10,633 nucleotides of DNA, from positions 1 to 10,633 of the forward strand of contig JBKCNM010000046.1 in assembly GCA_046297395.1 (NCBI GenBank). The letters are read 5' to 3'. This document shows, in pieces, positions 1-6,578 of the stretch (its first letter is position 1; every line of letters starts with the position of its first letter). The position numbers and the translations under genes were made by a program. The notes beneath the pieces were generated by a model. That model was not told where the DNA came from, searched no databases, and saw nothing but the letters and a program-made list of their open reading frames with translations. This DNA is from JBEICQ01 sp046297395 (GTDB lineage Bacteria > Bacteroidota > Bacteroidia > UBA4408).

Positions 1-78
1 CAACTTCTCTCTGATTTTTTTACAGGAATTGAACAGAAGAACAACCAAAAAATGAGATATGAAATGTTTTGATCTCAT
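1..78 (-). CDS. Lipoprotein, N-terminal 26 codons only (runs off the window)
   Basis: The ATG at 78-76 opens a frame that stays open to the window edge. It encodes a basic start (MRSK), a hydrophobic stretch (FLVVLLF) and then the lipobox-like NSC followed by KK, which is a typical Bacteroidota type II signal peptide with the lipidated Cys at residue 19. The ATG overlaps the TGA stop of the upstream gene as ATGA, a classic arrangement for translational coupling. After the Cys come K-K-I-R-E-K, which is not an obvious acidic surface-export signal, so the final membrane face is unclear. The mature part lies outside the window, so no function can be given. It is probably the fourth gene of the exported-protein run that starts at 2550. 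The open stretch is short, but the signal peptide plus ATGA overlap is hard to explain by chance. Confidence 0.62.
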   Translation of the reverse strand, partial: MRSKHFISHFLVVLLFNSCKKIREKL

Positions 79-521
79 CCGTTTGTGTTTGAAAAGAAAT
101 AACCACTTGCCCATGCATGAGGGCTTGGAGCGGTTGCCCCACCTCTTGCATTCATTAATTTAATACTTTTGTTGATGGCTTTTATCAAATAGGCTTTATC
201 ATGTGTTATTTCATACATTCTGATAAGCGATTCCAAAATGTTTCCTACGCTTTCTAAGTTGCCAAATTGTAGCTCTGCCTCTGTATAATCGTTAGGGTAG
301 GTGTAATTGTTGAAAGGGTATGTTAATGAAGAGAATGCACCATTTAAAGTATCATTTGGTGGGTCGAATGTATAATTATAAGCACCATTATGACTACCCG
401 CACCTCCTGAAAGTGGAATTTTTGAATGGGTATAGTCGTATAATTGTTTAAAGTTAGTGCAGTTTTGTGCAAAAATTGAACTTGTTAAAAGCACAAATGC
501 TATCAATAATTTAGTTTTCAT
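75..521 (-). CDS. Short secreted protein of unknown function, possibly a truncated helical-toroid enzyme
   Basis: This gene encodes 148 residues. The first ~19 residues form a Sec signal peptide (MKTKLLIAFVLLTSSIFAQ) with cleavage likely after AQ. Residues ~20-80 are rich in Tyr, Asn, Pro and Thr. Residues ~88-125 (ESVGNILESLIRMYEI, then DKAYLIKAINKSIKLMN) read as two amphipathic helices, like the first hairpin of an alpha/alpha-toroid glycan-active enzyme. Such enzymes are usually several hundred residues long, so this could be an N-terminal remnant ended by a stop, or a genuinely small exported protein. The clean ATGA overlap with the following lipoprotein start argues for a natural end. 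The start lies 2 nt after the stop of the 216-residue gene, so the two are surely co-transcribed. I do not recognise the family, and the toroid idea is inference from helix pattern only. Local base composition is very AT-rich. Confidence 0.72.
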   Translation of the reverse strand: MKTKLLIAFVLLTSSIFAQNCTNFKQLYDYTHSKIPLSGGAGSHNGAYNYTFDPPNDTLNGAFSSLTYPFNNYTYPNDYTEAELQFGNLESVGNILESLIRMYEITHDKAYLIKAINKSIKLMNARGGATAPSPHAWASGYFFSNTNG

Positions 522-523
522 AC

Positions 524-1174
524 TTAAAAAAATTTGCCGAGATGAAAACCAATAAAAGGAGAATATCTATTATCTTTAATATCTTTCTCTTCTAAATTCT
601 CTTTATTCAATAAGAATATCCTCTGAAACCAACATATTTGAAAACCAAAGAAAATATCATGCTTAAATCCTGATGCCTGATATTTAATTGGAGAAATAAA
701 TAAATAAATACTTGTAGATTTTTTATACTTTTCAAACGGAGAGCCTGAATAATTACTGTAAGAATAGTTTAACCCATCTTCGTATGTAAGACCTATACCT
801 GGTGTATATTGATGCGTTTTCCCAAAAATCAAATTAAACCTTAAGGGGATAAATAAATTGTAGGGAGGTTGACTGTTTAATTTTTCTCTTGGTAAGTATA
901 AACCACCAATAGAAGAATAACATAATTGTTTTTTTATAAAGAAAAGTCTTTCATAATTAAAAGAGCCAATCATGCCATTGCCAAATATTTCAAAATAAAT
1001 TGAATTTTTTTTTATTCTAATGTTGCTACTGTCATTTGAGAAAACGGAATTAATATTAATAAAATATAATACTAAAAAAAGTATAACTACTTTGAATTGT
1101 TTTAAAATGATGTTAATATTTGAATTGAAAATCATCATCAAATTGGTAAAATACAATAATTGTTTCGTTTTCAT
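524..1174 (-). CDS. Putative outer-membrane beta-barrel-like protein, unknown function
   Basis: This gene encodes 216 residues. A hydrophobic segment at ~29-46 (VVILFLVLYFININSVFS) looks like the signal peptide core, with cleavage near Ser46. The mature part is made of alternating aromatic and polar strands (SIYFEIFGNGMIGSFNYERL, then FIPLRFNLIFG, SIYLFISPI, HDIFFGFQI) and ends in GKFF, with a terminal Phe as in outer-membrane barrels. That pattern supports a small 8-10-strand barrel, though no named family is recognised. The start is uncertain: ATG at 1174 gives an unusually long leader before the hydrophobic core, and Met13 or Met14 would give a more ordinary signal peptide. I kept 1174 because it lies 5 nt after the upstream stop and its MKTK start resembles that of the next gene. 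This is the most AT-rich coding stretch in the window, with long A and T runs, unlike the genes above 2826. Confidence 0.72.
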   Translation of the reverse strand: MKTKQLLYFTNLMMIFNSNINIILKQFKVVILFLVLYFININSVFSNDSSNIRIKKNSIYFEIFGNGMIGSFNYERLFFIKKQLCYSSIGGLYLPREKLNSQPPYNLFIPLRFNLIFGKTHQYTPGIGLTYEDGLNYSYSNYSGSPFEKYKKSTSIYLFISPIKYQASGFKHDIFFGFQICWFQRIFLLNKENLEEKDIKDNRYSPFIGFHLGKFF

Positions 1175-1179
1175 GTCAC

Positions 1180-2550
1180 TTACTTTTTTATTTGATTAAA
1201 CTCATTTTTCAATATTTCCATTTGTTTCTGTTGATCGATAATATACAATGTCATCTCCTCAATTTTTTTCATTTGAAGGGTTAACATATCAGCAATGTTC
1301 AATCCGTTATTTTCTACTTCTTTTGAAGTAGGAGTTTCAGGCAAATGGCCATTTTTTATAATGAAATCTTCAGTTTCTTTTAAACTTGGTAGTTTATAGT
1401 TCTTTTTAAAAACATAATCCGGCCAAATTACTCCTTGCGTGACCTTCATTTCTCGTGCATATATATTGCCATCTACCGCCAACCGGGTGTTTGCACCATT
1501 GGCAATGTGCACACTGCCTTTAAAATGTGTGCTGCCACTAAAGCTATAGTTGTATTCACTTTCAATTTCCCCATACCCAAAACTCATATGGGCATCGCCC
1601 CTTATTTTGAGTAAATTGCCTCCATCTGCTTTTCTTACCCATAAGGGTATCTCATTGTTTGCATCTAATGTGTTTATTCCTGTAATAGTAAAAAGAGCCT
1701 CTGTTCCAAAGAAGGCATTTCCCACTATGCCTTTGCCGTTTAAAAACAGATTCCCAGCATGATTAATAAGTTTTCCGATCACCACATCGTGTCCGCAATT
1801 GGTGTTAATCAGTAACTTGGAATCTTGAGAGTTTACATCATGGCCTCCAGTTTCAATGATGGCATTTGAACCATCAACACCCATAGCAATTCCCTGATTG
1901 GCACTATCGCTTTGACCGGGATTATAATTTTCTAAAAAAAGAAACAACCTAGAATCCTCATTCGGATGAATATTAAACGGATTAAAATAACAATTATACA
2001 CTGGAGTGTGGTCTCCATCCCATTTGTTAAATGTGAAAATATTATTTCCTGTAAAATTTTTTAAGCCCAATCGGTATTCTTCATTATTCCCAAACCTTAA
2101 CTGGTTATTTTTTAGAGACACATCATCCTCAAAATTCGCCTTGCCTATAATCTTACTCGAACTGTCCATTTTAATTGTCATCACCCTTAATGAGTCGGTG
2201 TTAATTTTCTGCGCCGAAATGTCACCCGCATTGAGTAATCCCGCATCTACAGAATCGCTCTGAAAATTCCCGCCCTGGAACAAGGTATTGTCAACATAAA
2301 TATCGCCGCGCACCCTTAAGTTACCATTTACATCCAACCTCTGGGTGGGATTCGCCACTCCTATACCAACATTTCCACTGGCCTTGATTCGCAGCCTCTC
2401 AACCAGGTTTGTTCTAAACAACAAATCATAGTTGTTGGTCGTACCTATGAAATAATTGGTATTACCGGCATTTCCGTTTACATTCCATGTTTGTGCACTA
2501 AGCACAAGGGCTTGCAAAAGCAGCGCAGAAGCTAAGATTAATGTTTTCAT
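1180..2550 (-). CDS. Exported tail-fibre-domain protein (Bacteroidota type)
   Basis: This gene encodes 456 residues. Residues 1-20 are a signal peptide ending LVLSAQ. Residues ~48-80 hold the hallmark of these proteins, LRIKASGNVGIG followed by NP and LDVNGNLRVRG. The middle is a long beta-rich region with repeated short Asn/Gly turns, as in trimeric fibre shafts. From residue ~375 there is the conserved C-terminal module starting WPDYVF, then KNYKLPSLKETEDFI and GHLPETPTSKEV, closing with a heptad-like helix (~420-456) that probably trimerises. Related Bacteroidota proteins are annotated as tail-fibre or endosialidase-chaperone-like, but I cannot see a peptidase S74 catalytic pair, so self-cleavage is not claimed. 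In a cell it would be an exported, surface or adhesive fibre rather than phage structure, since no other phage genes are present. It is the first gene of the exported run, with a possible promoter at 2569-2601. Confidence 0.88.
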   Translation of the reverse strand: MKTLILASALLLQALVLSAQTWNVNGNAGNTNYFIGTTNNYDLLFRTNLVERLRIKASGNVGIGVANPTQRLDVNGNLRVRGDIYVDNTLFQGGNFQSDSVDAGLLNAGDISAQKINTDSLRVMTIKMDSSSKIIGKANFEDDVSLKNNQLRFGNNEEYRLGLKNFTGNNIFTFNKWDGDHTPVYNCYFNPFNIHPNEDSRLFLFLENYNPGQSDSANQGIAMGVDGSNAIIETGGHDVNSQDSKLLINTNCGHDVVIGKLINHAGNLFLNGKGIVGNAFFGTEALFTITGINTLDANNEIPLWVRKADGGNLLKIRGDAHMSFGYGEIESEYNYSFSGSTHFKGSVHIANGANTRLAVDGNIYAREMKVTQGVIWPDYVFKKNYKLPSLKETEDFIIKNGHLPETPTSKEVENNGLNIADMLTLQMKKIEEMTLYIIDQQKQMEILKNEFNQIKK

Positions 2551-2568
2551 GATTTTGTTTAGGGTTTA

Positions 2569-2601
2569 CAAATATTCAGCACAATTCTTTTAAGTTCACA
2601 A
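2569..2601 (-). promoter_or_regulatory. Possible Bacteroidota-type promoter for the tail-fibre-domain gene
   Basis: On the minus strand AATATTTG (2576-2569) matches the Bacteroidota -7 box TAnnTTTG except for its first base. A TTG lies at 2601-2599, 22 nt upstream, slightly further than the usual 19-21. The -7 box ends 18 nt before the ATG at 2550. The match is weak in a generally AT-rich stretch. Confidence 0.33.
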
Positions 2602-2622
2602 TCTTTTTAAAACCTTTTTCCC

Positions 2623-2634
2623 AAAACCGGTTTT
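2623..2634. promoter_or_regulatory. 12-bp perfect palindrome, possible operator
   Basis: AAAACCGGTTTT is its own reverse complement. It lies about 22 bp upstream of the suggested TTG element of the tail-fibre-domain promoter, a position where an activator or repressor dimer could bind. No regulator gene is nearby, and an AT-flanked palindrome can occur by chance. Confidence 0.25.
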
Positions 2635-2811
2635 CTGCCCTCCAATCCACTTAAGTATACGACCAAATAAGCCCTTTCTCTATCCTTCATCTAAAGCATG
2701 CGCTATGATCAGCTCTTAACTACCTCAAAAAAATAAAACCAAGTATCTTCTTCTACAATGATATCACTTCAAGGGCTTGCCAAGCGAATCAAGGCATGAT
2801 GGCAGGGAAAT

Positions 2812-2846
2812 CCAAACTTACAATGTCATTTGGTTTCTAAGTTTGG
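2812..2846 (-). terminator. Stem-loop across the ksgA stop codon (possible 3'-end structure)
   Basis: CCAAACTTA (2812-2820) and TAAGTTTGG (2838-2846) form a perfect 9-bp stem with a 17-nt loop that contains the ksgA TGA (2828-2826). There is no real U-tract after the stem (the RNA continues AUUUCCC), so it is at best a weak or assisted terminator, or an mRNA-stabilising 3' hairpin. Confidence 0.35.
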
Positions 2847-3617
2847 CTTCAAAAAGGCAAGTAGTTCCAAAAAGTCATCCACCCTTAATTCCTCCGCTCT
2901 TTTCCCTGCAAACGGATGGCTGTCAGGCAGGCTGAAAACAGACAAGGCATTGCGTAATTTTTTCCTTCTTTGGGAGAAGGCCGTTTTTACCAATTTTGAG
3001 AATAGGGGAGAAGAGGCCAAAGGATGCGGCTCCGGTTTCAGTCGCAGGCGGATAACAGCGGAATGCACTTCCGGCGCAGGTTCAAAATCTTCCGGAGGCA
3101 AAGTAAATAGCAATTCCGTGGCATAAAATGCCTGTGTAAGTACACTGATTACCCCATACACTTTGCTACCCGGTTTGGAGCAAATTCTTTCGGCAACTTC
3201 CTTCTGAAACATCCCCACCATGGCATGCACCAGTGCCCTGTTCTCAATTATTTTAAAGACAATCTGGCTGGAGATGTTGTATGGAAAGTTGCCAACAACA
3301 CAAAATGCTTGTCCTGCAAACAGGGTAGAAAAATCAAGTGAAAGCACATCGGCAGAGAGAATTCTGCAAGAAGCAAACCTGGCATCTGCCTGAAGAAAAT
3401 GCACCGATTCCAAATCCAATTCGCAGAGCAAAGGATTTGCAAAATGGTTTAACAATGGAAGGGTTAGAACGCCGGTTCCCGGTCCTATTTCCAGGATATT
3501 TTTGCACCCTGTTTCAGAAGCAGCCAAAGCTGTTTGGTTTGCTGCATTTGTATTTTTCAGAAAATGCTGCCCAAGGTGTTTTTTTGCTTTTACGCCGAAG
3601 TGTTTACCTGAATTCAC
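2826..3617 (-). CDS. ksgA: 16S rRNA (adenine1518/1519-N6)-dimethyltransferase KsgA/RsmA
   Basis: This gene encodes 263 residues, the normal length for the family. The enzyme uses S-adenosylmethionine to dimethylate two adjacent adenines in the 3' terminal helix of 16S rRNA during small-subunit assembly. KHLGQHFLKN (13-22) is the family N-terminal signature. EIGPGTGVLT (43-52) is the SAM-binding motif I, and E66/D68 and D90 sit where later SAM contacts occur. NFPYNIS (110-116) is the catalytic motif IV (NLPYNIS in E. coli), and FSQRRKKLRNAL lies in the C-terminal rRNA-binding domain. The start codon is GTG at 3617-3615. The frame has no ATG upstream before the in-frame TAG at 3653-3651 and none before the conserved KHLGQHFL, so GTG is the best choice. 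This start overlaps the end of prfC by 14 bp, so the two are translationally coupled. Confidence 0.96.
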   Translation of the reverse strand: MNSGKHFGVKAKKHLGQHFLKNTNAANQTALAASETGCKNILEIGPGTGVLTLPLLNHFANPLLCELDLESVHFLQADARFASCRILSADVLSLDFSTLFAGQAFCVVGNFPYNISSQIVFKIIENRALVHAMVGMFQKEVAERICSKPGSKVYGVISVLTQAFYATELLFTLPPEDFEPAPEVHSAVIRLRLKPEPHPLASSPLFSKLVKTAFSQRRKKLRNALSVFSLPDSHPFAGKRAEELRVDDFLELLAFLKPNLETK

Positions 3618-5190
3618 TGGTGTAATGAAAAACGATCCTTGGATTTTTCTCTATAGCCATTTGCAGGTTCCAGGCAGATTCTGCGAGATATACGGGCTTT
3701 TCATCCTTGTCGTAAGCAATTTTTGTATGCTTATCGGCGATGAAATCAGCCAATGCTTTGTTGTCCTCTGAGGCAAGCCAGCAAGCTTTGTGCATGGGAA
3801 CAGTTTCAAAATCACAGGATGCACCGTACTCCGACATCAGCCTGTGCTGAATCACTTCGAACTGCAGGGCTCCCACAACACCCAAAATTTTTTGTCCGTT
3901 GTAGGCCATGGTGAACAATTGTGCAACTCCTTCGTCTGTTAACTGTTCGAGGCCTTTGGCCAATTGTTTGGATTTGAGGGGATCCTTGTTGATGACAAAT
4001 CGGAAAATTTCCGGTGAAAAACTTGGGATGCCCTTAAACTGAAGGTTTTCACCTTCGGTAAGCGTATCGCCGATTTTAAAATTGCCGGAATCATAGAGAC
4101 CAATGATATCGCCCGGAAAGGCCTCATCAATCACATTTTTCTCCTGGGCCATGAAGGCTGTGGGATTGGAGAATTTCAGGTTTTTCTGCAAACGGGTATG
4201 TAGGTAGGCATGATTCCGCTCAAAGCGGCCGGAGCAAATGCGCAGAAAGGCAATGCGGTCGCGGTGTCTTGGGTCGATATTGGCATGAATCTTAAAAACA
4301 AATCCTGAAAATTTTTCTTCCATAGGTGCCACTTGCCTGCTCTCGGTGTCCCGTGGCAAGGGGACAGGCGCTATTTCAATAAAGCAGTCGAGCAGGTCTT
4401 TGATGCCGAAATTGTTTACGGCACTGCCAAAAAACACCGGAGAGATATGACCTGCCAGGTATTCCTCCCGGCTAAAAGTTGGATAAACGCCTCTTACAAT
4501 TTCAAGGTCATCCCTTAAACTTTTTGCATAGGAAGCACCCACCATCTTGTCTAGTTGTTCATCTTCTATGTTGGTAATACGACTTACTTCTTCGGCTATT
4601 TTACTTCCTGATGACTGGAAAAGGAGCAAATGGCTTTCGAACATGTTGTAGACTCCTTTAAATGTTTTACCCATGCTAATGGGCCAACTCAAGGGGCAAA
4701 CCTTGATGCTGAGCTTGGCTTCAATCTCCTCCAGCAAGTCAAAGGGATCCCTGCCTTCACGGTCTAGTTTATTGATAAAAACCACTACCGGCGTGTTGCG
4801 CATGCGACATACTTCCAATAGTTTTTCGGTTTGGCTTTCCACCCCTTTCACGGAGTCAATCATCATGATTACGCTGTCCACAGCAGTCAGCGTACGATAG
4901 GTATCTTCGGAGAAATCCTGGTGGCCCGGGGTGTCGAGCAGGTTTATTTTCACATCCCGATAGGTGAAGCCCATTACCGAGGTTGCCACCGAAATCCCTC
5001 TTTGCTTTTCTATTTCCATGAAATCACTCATGGCCGCCCTGGCAGTTTTGTTGGATTTTACTGCACCTGCTGTTTGAATGGCACCACCAAAGAGCAGCAG
5101 TTTTTCCGTGAGCGTGGTTTTACCTGCGTCAGGGTGGGAAATGATAGCAAAAGTTTTACGCTTGTTAATTTCTTGGGAGAGGAGGGACAT
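3604..5190 (-). CDS. prfC: Peptide chain release factor 3 (RF3)
   Basis: This gene encodes 528 residues, essentially the length of E. coli RF3 (529). RF3 is the translational GTPase that removes RF1 or RF2 from the ribosome after peptide release and takes part in post-peptidyl-transfer quality control. The G domain is intact: P-loop SHPDAGKTT (18-26), switch I with RGIS (65-68), DTPGHQDF (87-94) and NKLD (141-144). The segment SVATSVMGF and the C-terminal part with GALQFEVIQHRL and the closing residues KNPRIVFH are RF3 features that separate it from EF-G and LepA. No frameshift is seen. The ATG at 5190 is followed by MSLLSQEINKRKTFAIISH, as expected for the family. It follows plsC by 34 bp and overlaps ksgA by 14 bp. 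Confidence 0.97.
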   Translation of the reverse strand: MSLLSQEINKRKTFAIISHPDAGKTTLTEKLLLFGGAIQTAGAVKSNKTARAAMSDFMEIEKQRGISVATSVMGFTYRDVKINLLDTPGHQDFSEDTYRTLTAVDSVIMMIDSVKGVESQTEKLLEVCRMRNTPVVVFINKLDREGRDPFDLLEEIEAKLSIKVCPLSWPISMGKTFKGVYNMFESHLLLFQSSGSKIAEEVSRITNIEDEQLDKMVGASYAKSLRDDLEIVRGVYPTFSREEYLAGHISPVFFGSAVNNFGIKDLLDCFIEIAPVPLPRDTESRQVAPMEEKFSGFVFKIHANIDPRHRDRIAFLRICSGRFERNHAYLHTRLQKNLKFSNPTAFMAQEKNVIDEAFPGDIIGLYDSGNFKIGDTLTEGENLQFKGIPSFSPEIFRFVINKDPLKSKQLAKGLEQLTDEGVAQLFTMAYNGQKILGVVGALQFEVIQHRLMSEYGASCDFETVPMHKACWLASEDNKALADFIADKHTKIAYDKDEKPVYLAESAWNLQMAIEKNPRIVFHYTSEFR

Positions 5191-5207
5191 GGATCAAAAA
5201 CGGCGCG

Positions 5208-5215
5208 CGAAGGTA
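5208..5215 (-). promoter_or_regulatory. Possible -7 promoter element before prfC
   Basis: On the minus strand TACCTTCG matches the Bacteroidota TAnnTTTG box in all but one base and ends 17 nt before the prfC ATG. No TTG or TTTG partner is present at the right distance upstream, so prfC may only have a weak internal promoter or depend on read-through from plsC. Confidence 0.28.
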
Positions 5216-5224
5216 AGCCAATTT

Positions 5225-5989
5225 TCAGGCTTTTGCTGCTTCCTTCCGCATCGAAGTGGGATAAAAAGCTTCACTTTGCTCGATGGCTTCCATTACTTTT
5301 TGGAGAATTTCATCAGGATCGGAATCAAAATCCAGCAGGAGAGGAGCTTTGAAAGAAATTTTAAGGGTGTTGCCGGTCTTTTTAAACCTGAGGCCTTTTT
5401 TGTCGAAGGTGCGTCTGAAACCGTCTATCACTACCGGTACCACAATGGGTTTAAACTTGCGGATGACATGTGCGGTACCCCTGCGTCCCGGTGCAAAGGC
5501 CTTGGTGGTTCCCTGGGGGAAGGTAATCACCCATCCATCGCCCAGGGCTGTGCCTATATTTGTAATGTCGTGGGGATTGACTTGCCGGTTTATGTTTTTT
5601 CCGGCTTCGCGCCAGGTGCGGGAGATACTCACTGAACCAACATATTCGAATAACCGGGGCAAAAAACCATCTTTCATGGTTTCGCGTGCAGCCACAAAAT
5701 AGGTGCGGTGCCTGGGCCACAACAGGTACACGGGAAAACCAATGCTGTTGCGGAATCCCCAACGAGTAGCACAGAAAACATGCAACATGGAAATGACATC
5801 GGCAAAGTAGGTTTGGTGATTCGACACAAAAAGCACACCTGTCTCCGGTAGATCTTTGAGATGCTCTGTACCTGAAATTTGCATGCGATTAAATATCCGC
5901 AAGCCCGGATAGGTGAACCACCCAACGAAGGAAACAAGTATTTTTTTGGCAACATTGAAGTGACCGAAGGGATCGCGGCTAAAAATCAT
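5225..5989 (-). CDS. PlsC-like 1-acyl-sn-glycerol-3-phosphate acyltransferase family protein
   Basis: This gene encodes 254 residues, normal for PlsC. The family transfers an acyl chain to the sn-2 position of lysophosphatidate at the inner membrane face. A membrane-associated hydrophobic stretch lies at ~17-30. SNHQTYFAD (56-64) is the active-site motif I, GFLPRLFEYVGSVSISR resembles motif II, FPQGTTKAF is motif III and VVPVVIDGF motif IV. Two deviations stand out. The catalytic His58 and Asp64 are separated by five residues rather than the canonical four (NHxxxxD), and FPEGTR reads FPQGTT. The fold assignment is firm, but the exact acceptor lipid is not; it could be an acyltransferase for ornithine lipid, a haloacid-type lipid or another lipid. 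The gene starts inside the end of acpH (11-bp overlap), so the two are coupled. The ATG at 5989 is preferred for its position in that overlap. Confidence 0.87.
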   Translation of the reverse strand: MIFSRDPFGHFNVAKKILVSFVGWFTYPGLRIFNRMQISGTEHLKDLPETGVLFVSNHQTYFADVISMLHVFCATRWGFRNSIGFPVYLLWPRHRTYFVAARETMKDGFLPRLFEYVGSVSISRTWREAGKNINRQVNPHDITNIGTALGDGWVITFPQGTTKAFAPGRRGTAHVIRKFKPIVVPVVIDGFRRTFDKKGLRFKKTGNTLKISFKAPLLLDFDSDPDEILQKVMEAIEQSEAFYPTSMRKEAAKA

Positions 5990-6575
5990 GCGTAAAATTC
6001 TCCAACTCCTTTTTGGTAAATGTAATCAATTCGGGGAAAAATTGTCTGAAACAGTTTTCCAGTAAATCATAGTGTGTATGATATTCCTTCATCGCAAGGT
6101 ACATCGGCACCTGGTTACCCGTTCTTTTTGTAAGTCCTCGAAGGGCGAAATCAAGTCCTTTGTCTTCCCTGTAATTAAACAGCCAGTTGTCTCTCGCCAT
6201 ATAGGTGAGCACATGTTTTGCAGGCTCGGGCAGTTGGGATGAAGCAGCCTTTGCCATGGCATAAAATTTGGCTGTAAAGGTGTTCAAGTCGGTTTTTGAA
6301 TATTCAGTAAAATGTTTTGCCAAAAAACCATCAAATAAAACATCAATAATTACCCCGGAGTAAGGATGATAGGAGGGTAGAAAAATCTTTTTGGATTCTC
6401 TTACCAGCAAATGGTGATCCGTAAAATCATCGATGCGCCTGTGAAGTAGAATGCCTTTTTGTATACCGGGAGGGAAGTTTTGCCATTGATGCCCTTTTAT
6501 AAAATCTCCGATAAAGTTTCCCAGCACGATTTCATCATCATCACCTGACAGGAAAATATGAGCAAGGTAATTCAA
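5979..6575 (-). CDS. acpH: Acyl carrier protein phosphodiesterase (AcpH, DUF479 family)
   Basis: This gene encodes 198 residues, close to E. coli AcpH (193). The enzyme removes the 4'-phosphopantetheine arm from holo-ACP, giving apo-ACP. The protein matches the family along its length: MNYLAHIFLS start, GNFIGDFIKG (19-28), FPPGIQKGILLHRRIDDFTD (34-53) with the conserved His45, Arg46 and Asp49, and the SGVIIDVLFDGFLAKH segment (73-88) with Asp78 and Asp82, probable metal ligands in this HD-like fold. The start codon is TTG at 6575-6573; MNYLAH aligns with the E. coli start MNFLAH, and no in-frame ATG fits better. It begins 3 nt after the stop of the choice-of-anchor B gene and overlaps plsC by 11 bp. 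The pairing with an acyltransferase suggests a shared role in acyl-chain supply to membrane lipids. Confidence 0.93.
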   Translation of the reverse strand: MNYLAHIFLSGDDDEIVLGNFIGDFIKGHQWQNFPPGIQKGILLHRRIDDFTDHHLLVRESKKIFLPSYHPYSGVIIDVLFDGFLAKHFTEYSKTDLNTFTAKFYAMAKAASSQLPEPAKHVLTYMARDNWLFNYREDKGLDFALRGLTKRTGNQVPMYLAMKEYHTHYDLLENCFRQFFPELITFTKKELENFTHDF

Positions 6576-6578
6576 TCG

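Larger units (their letters stand above)
2551..2825. other. Intergenic spacer between ksgA and the exported-protein run
   Basis: These 275 bases carry no convincing ORF on either strand. They hold the putative promoter at 2569-2601, a perfect 12-bp palindrome (AAAACCGGTTTT, 2623-2634), a compact dyad GCTTGCCAAGC (2775-2785) and one arm of the hairpin at the end of ksgA. The spacer separates the housekeeping run from the AT-rich exported run, so it is the natural transcription-unit boundary. Confidence 0.6.

Noticed and set aside
1180..2550. Tail-fibre-domain gene as a sign of a prophage
   Set aside because: It has its own signal peptide, and no capsid, portal, terminase, integrase or lysis gene is present; the domain is common in exported Bacteroidota proteins.
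4831..5352. Plus-strand frame of 173 codons
   Set aside because: It lies antisense to prfC and the plsC-like gene, both with full family motifs; its translation has no recognisable features.
5078..5635. Plus-strand frame of 185 codons
   Set aside because: Antisense to the start of prfC and most of the acyltransferase gene; it is a compositional shadow.
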